In this document: one piece after another, positions 23,109 to 25,659 of the stretch
How positions within the stretch are numbered: the stretch's first letter is position 1
How the letters are laid out: each line of letters starts with the position of its first letter
DNA from: an uncultured bacterium
Lineage (GTDB): Bacteria > CALINM01
Reading direction: 5' to 3'
DNA: 25,659 nt
Assembly (NCBI GenBank): GCA_938045315.1
Contig: CALINM010000104.1
Coordinates: forward strand, 1-25,659
The notes under the pieces: model-generated
Databases searched by the model: none
What the model was told of the DNA's origin: nothing
What the model saw: only the letters and a program-made list of their open reading frames with translations
Made by a program: the position numbers and the translations under genes

Positions 23109-24275
23109 TTAACCCTTTATAGCTTGAATTGGGCTTATTTTTGTAGCCCGAAATGCTGGATAAAACCCAGCTATAATACCTAACAGAATAGCAAAAATAA
23201 AGCAAAAAAAGCCCAATAGGGGATCAAATACAACAAGATCCCCCTGTGGTACATAGGGCATAAAACTTTTTATAAATTTTTCAATAACTTTTGATAGTAG
23301 CAGTGCAAATACAATACCCAAAAAACCACCAGTTGTAGTCAAAATGATTGACTCTTCAATTATAATTCTAAATATGTCAGTTTTAGATGCTCCTATTGCT
23401 CTCATCATACCTAATTCCTGAGTTCTTTCGAAGACGGTCATTAAAATTACATTAAGAATTCCAATTGTGCTAATTAAAATTGCAATAGCAACAACAGAAA
23501 GACTTAGTACTCTTGCCCCTGAGGCTAATGTGGATATGGATGTTAAAATCTGATTAATAGTGACTATCTGAATCCCAGGTATTTCTCTTGATAGTATATC
23601 GATAGTTTCATTTAGTGCTTCAGACTTTTTTAATTTAACACCTACAGCTGTTATACCATTTTTTTGACCAGAAATTAACTGAGCTTCACTTAGAGGCACA
23701 TAAATAAAAGCATCATCTTTTGATGATGTTTTCTCTATAATTCCCGTGACAATATAATCTTTTTCGTCTTTAATCCTGTATTTATCACCGATTTTTATTT
23801 TGTCATGATCAGCTATCTCATAGCCCAGAAGAACTTCGTTATTATTTTGTGGAATTTTTCCAGATATTTTCCACCAGGGTTTTAAATGTTTTATATTGTC
23901 CATCTCCAGTCCATAGATAAGGTCTATTCTTTGTTTTTGTATATTTGGAATTTGAAATACAAGCATAGGTGAAAGAATATCATATTTTCCCTCAAGCTTT
24001 TCTTCTAGCTTATTTTTTATTTCTGGTTGTAAAAATTTTGGTATAACAGCGCCGTGTAAAACAAGGGATGCCACTTCATGAGGACAACCAGCAGAAACTA
24101 CCATAAAATGAACACCAGTTTTATTTAATTCATCGTTAAGATTGTTTGTAAAACTTTTATTGAAGGATAGTATTGCATATAGAACGGCAACAGAAGATAA
24201 AATTCCAAGCAATGACAGAAAATTTCTTATTTTATGTCGATAAAGGCTTTTTAATGCCAGTTCTCTAAAGGTCAT
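23109..24275 (-). CDS. MacB/LolC-like FtsX-domain ABC permease
   Basis: The 388-aa permease has one N-terminal helix (about 17-40, after RHKIRNFLSLLGILSS), a large periplasmic MacB-PCD-like domain (about 45-240) and three C-terminal helices. The FtsX motif region includes VFERTQELGMMRAIGASKTDIF, shown here only in part, and the end reads GFYPAFRATKISPIQAIKG, typical of the MacB/LolC family. The start ATG follows the lipoprotein stop by one base. It works with the ATPase encoded next to it. Confidence 0.94.
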   Translation of the reverse strand: MTFRELALKSLYRHKIRNFLSLLGILSSVAVLYAILSFNKSFTNNLNDELNKTGVHFMVVSAGCPHEVASLVLHGAVIPKFLQPEIKNKLEEKLEGKYDILSPMLVFQIPNIQKQRIDLIYGLEMDNIKHLKPWWKISGKIPQNNNEVLLGYEIADHDKIKIGDKYRIKDEKDYIVTGIIEKTSSKDDAFIYVPLSEAQLISGQKNGITAVGVKLKKSEALNETIDILSREIPGIQIVTINQILTSISTLASGARVLSLSVVAIAILISTIGILNVILMTVFERTQELGMMRAIGASKTDIFRIIIEESIILTTTGGFLGIVFALLLSKVIEKFIKSFMPYVPQGDLVVFDPLLGFFCFIFAILLGIIAGFYPAFRATKISPIQAIKG

Positions 24276-24276
24276 G

Positions 24277-24627
24277 TTATTTAATCATCAAGCCTTTTGC
24301 AGAAATAATTATATGTCCTGTATGCTCTTTTATAAGAGTTCCATTTACTATTGCTGTTTTACCAGTCCTCTGAGGAAGACCTAAATTAAGTGGTTTTAAA
24401 TCCACAAGGATTTGTCCTGTATCATCTTTGAGATAAAACCAACACCCCGTTGCAGCACATTGAGTTACAATCTTACCTTTTAAATTTATTTCTTTATTTA
24501 AATATGATTCATTTAATATAGCATCTTTTACGGTAATTTCTGGCACGTTCGAGGGAATATATCCATATTTTTCGGTGGTGCATGCTAAAAAAGTTAAAAA
24601 AAGTAAAAGAATTAGTAGCTTCTTCAT
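24277..24627 (-). CDS. OB-fold-like lipoprotein, first gene of the ABC exporter operon
   Basis: The 116-aa protein has a lipoprotein signal (MKKLLILLLFLTFLACTTEK; lipobox L-A-C), so it is lipid anchored in the envelope. The rest reads as a small beta-barrel of OB type: INLKGKIVTQCAATGCWFYL, DDTGQILVDLKPL and KTAIVNGTLIKEHTGHIIIS. C-x4-C-W is a feature seen in some periplasmic metal- or redox-related OB proteins, but the function is unknown. It may be an accessory protein or cargo of the downstream exporter. No Shine-Dalgarno is visible, and the promoter at 24634-24662 predicts a start at the ATG. Confidence 0.8.
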   Translation of the reverse strand: MKKLLILLLFLTFLACTTEKYGYIPSNVPEITVKDAILNESYLNKEINLKGKIVTQCAATGCWFYLKDDTGQILVDLKPLNLGLPQRTGKTAIVNGTLIKEHTGHIIISAKGLMIK

Positions 24628-24633
24628 ATTTAG

Positions 24634-24662
24634 AATTTAAAATATTTTCTACATTATGTCAA
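24634..24662 (-). promoter_or_regulatory. Sigma-70-type promoter of the lipoprotein/ABC exporter operon
   Basis: On the minus strand TTGACA (24662-24657), a 17-base spacer and TAAATT (24639-24634) repeat the -35, spacing and -10 seen at 2511-2539. The predicted start, near 24627, coincides with the A of the lipoprotein ATG, suggesting a leaderless message. Confidence 0.52.
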
Positions 24663-24683
24663 TTATTTTATAGTTAAAAACTT

Positions 24684-25538
24684 TTAACAGGGAATATTGT
24701 CATATCCAAGTTTTTTCATTATTGGCCAATCTTTTATTTCATGGTAAATACTTACTAAAAAGTTATCTTTTGTAAATGCGTATTTTCTATCAATTCTGAA
24801 AGTATTAATAGCCATACTTATATCTTTATCAACATAAGGTATTTCTATGAAATCGAAAATTTTTTCTAATTGAGATTTTGGGTTATTCAATAAATCTTCA
24901 TACTTTATGTGAAGTATATTTTTAGTAACTTTATCATATGAAAAGGATTTTTCAACATATTCTTTCCACAAAAAGACTCCTTCTCTAATATGACGTACTC
25001 TTATCGAACTTATATAACCAACTTTACCTTTTAAAAGGTACTCTTTAATTTTCTTTATTGAAGTCATTTTAAATATTAAATCTAATTCTTCTTCCCTTTT
25101 TCTAAGACTTTCAGCTACATCGATTGGGTTCCTGTATATATGCAAAATTCTTGCCTCAGGGAATATTTTCAGCCATATGTCTAAGGTAAAAGTAGTTCTT
25201 GGATCTTTCCAGCCCCAGGGTATATCTAACCTTCTTATATCTTTATATTTGAAATAATTTTTTAAACCAAGAAACTCTATGGATCTTATATCTTTGAGTG
25301 AGGGGATAATTGCTTTTTTAATAAGATCTATAGTCTTATTATCAAGAAAATTCATATTATAAGGTTGATCCCATGATGCATTAAATTGTCTCATAATCCA
25401 GTCATTAATTTTTAAAAAGAATACTGATTCATTGTTTACTTCTTTTTTTACTCCCATGAAAACCCCTGAATCTTCAAGTATTTTTGAAAGTAATGTTGTG
25501 CCAGATCTATGCATGCCAATAATGATTAATGGGCTCAT
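24684..25538 (-). CDS. PAPS-dependent sulfotransferase family protein
   Basis: The protein (284 aa from the chosen start) has the 5'-phosphosulfate-binding loop IIIGMHRSGTTLLSKIL at its N-terminus. The 3'-phosphate motif is ARILHIYRNPIDVAESLRKR near the middle. It would transfer a sulfuryl group from PAPS to a glycan, lipid or other acceptor; the acceptor is unknown. I use the ATG at 25538 because the family usually begins just before this loop and because a strong promoter -10 box (25573-25578) overlaps the alternative ATG at 25574. A GTG at 25544 is also possible. None has a clear ribosome site. Confidence 0.86.
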   Translation of the reverse strand: MSPLIIIGMHRSGTTLLSKILEDSGVFMGVKKEVNNESVFFLKINDWIMRQFNASWDQPYNMNFLDNKTIDLIKKAIIPSLKDIRSIEFLGLKNYFKYKDIRRLDIPWGWKDPRTTFTLDIWLKIFPEARILHIYRNPIDVAESLRKREEELDLIFKMTSIKKIKEYLLKGKVGYISSIRVRHIREGVFLWKEYVEKSFSYDKVTKNILHIKYEDLLNNPKSQLEKIFDFIEIPYVDKDISMAINTFRIDRKYAFTKDNFLVSIYHEIKDWPIMKKLGYDNIPC

Positions 25539-25572
25539 TTTCACAGGTTGTATTTTATCATTTTTTTCAATC

Positions 25573-25600
25573 ATTATATACAACAAGTTAATATTGTAAA
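25573..25600 (-). promoter_or_regulatory. Sigma-70-type promoter of the sulfotransferase gene
   Basis: On the minus strand TTTACA (25600-25595), a 16-base spacer and a perfect TATAAT (25578-25573) predict a start near 25566. If it is used, the in-frame ATG at 25574 cannot be the start codon. It is called by consensus only in very AT-rich DNA. Confidence 0.45.
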
Positions 25601-25621
25601 ATTGAAAATTTAATCTAAAAT

Positions 25622-25659
25622 ATGAAGAAAATTTTAATTTTTTATTTCTGTGTTTTAGC
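25622..25659 (+). CDS. Start of an exported protein, truncated by the window end
   Basis: An ATG at 25622 opens a frame that reads MKKILIFYFCVL to the edge of the window. Two lysines followed by an unbroken hydrophobic run look like the beginning of a Sec or lipoprotein signal peptide. It is divergent from the sulfotransferase. Only 12 codons are visible and no ribosome site is seen, so the call is tentative. Confidence 0.42.
   Translation, partial: MKKILIFYFCVL

Noticed and set aside
1-25659. CRISPR arrays, transposases, tRNA or rRNA genes
   Set aside because: I saw no regularly spaced repeats, transposase motifs, tRNA-like cloverleafs or rRNA sequence on either strand.

Overview
The window is AT-rich (by eye about two-thirds A+T) and gene-dense, with short spacers and many 4-base start/stop overlaps. 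Gene content points to an anaerobic or microaerophilic Gram-negative bacterium that oxidises H2: lipoproteins, a LolCDE/MacB-type exporter, a Tat-exported [NiFe] hydrogenase, HydEFG, and a cobalamin pathway with an early-type cobalt chelatase. A Deferribacterota-like thermophile or mesophile would fit, but this is a weak inference.

Layout. (1) 1-5063: the 3' part of a DUF255 thioredoxin-fold protein, then mostly minus-strand genes. These are an operon of two tiny WW-x-x-H membrane peptides plus a 142-aa membrane protein, a cupin, a patatin-like lipoprotein, an overlooked 47-aa four-cysteine protein and a SprT-like metalloprotein. A decayed cob(I)alamin adenosyltransferase pseudogene lies at 2570-3108. 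(2) 5171-14906: the hydrogen region. A near-consensus sigma-54 promoter precedes hydG-hydE-hydF and a 755-aa fusion of ferredoxin, [FeFe]-hydrogenase-like H domain, Fe-S domain, sigma-54 AAA+ domain and Fis-type HTH. A palindromic enhancer candidate and a second sigma-54 promoter then precede the [NiFe] uptake hydrogenase (small subunit, large subunit, cytochrome b, maturation protease). (3) 14907-22463: a sigma-70-type promoter, a cobalamin riboswitch with a readable antiterminator/terminator, and a ten-gene operon: an unknown 78-aa gene, then cobD, cbiB, cbiA, cbiX, cbiC and the cobalt ECF transporter cbiMNQO. (4) 22440-24627, minus strand: an OB-fold lipoprotein, an FtsX/MacB permease and a LolD-like ATPase. 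(5) 24684-25659: a sulfotransferase (minus) and the first codons of a divergent exported protein (plus).

The most striking unit is the hydrogen region. It reads as a self-contained sensing circuit. HydEFG could build an H-cluster in a one-component regulator whose sensor is an [FeFe]-hydrogenase-like domain and whose output is sigma-54 activation. Both its own operon and the adjacent [NiFe] hydrogenase operon carry sigma-54 promoters. No catalytic [FeFe] hydrogenase gene is present here. The [NiFe] small subunit also has Asp in place of the first proximal-cluster cysteine. H2 sensing, promoter use and cluster content are inferences from motifs and context.
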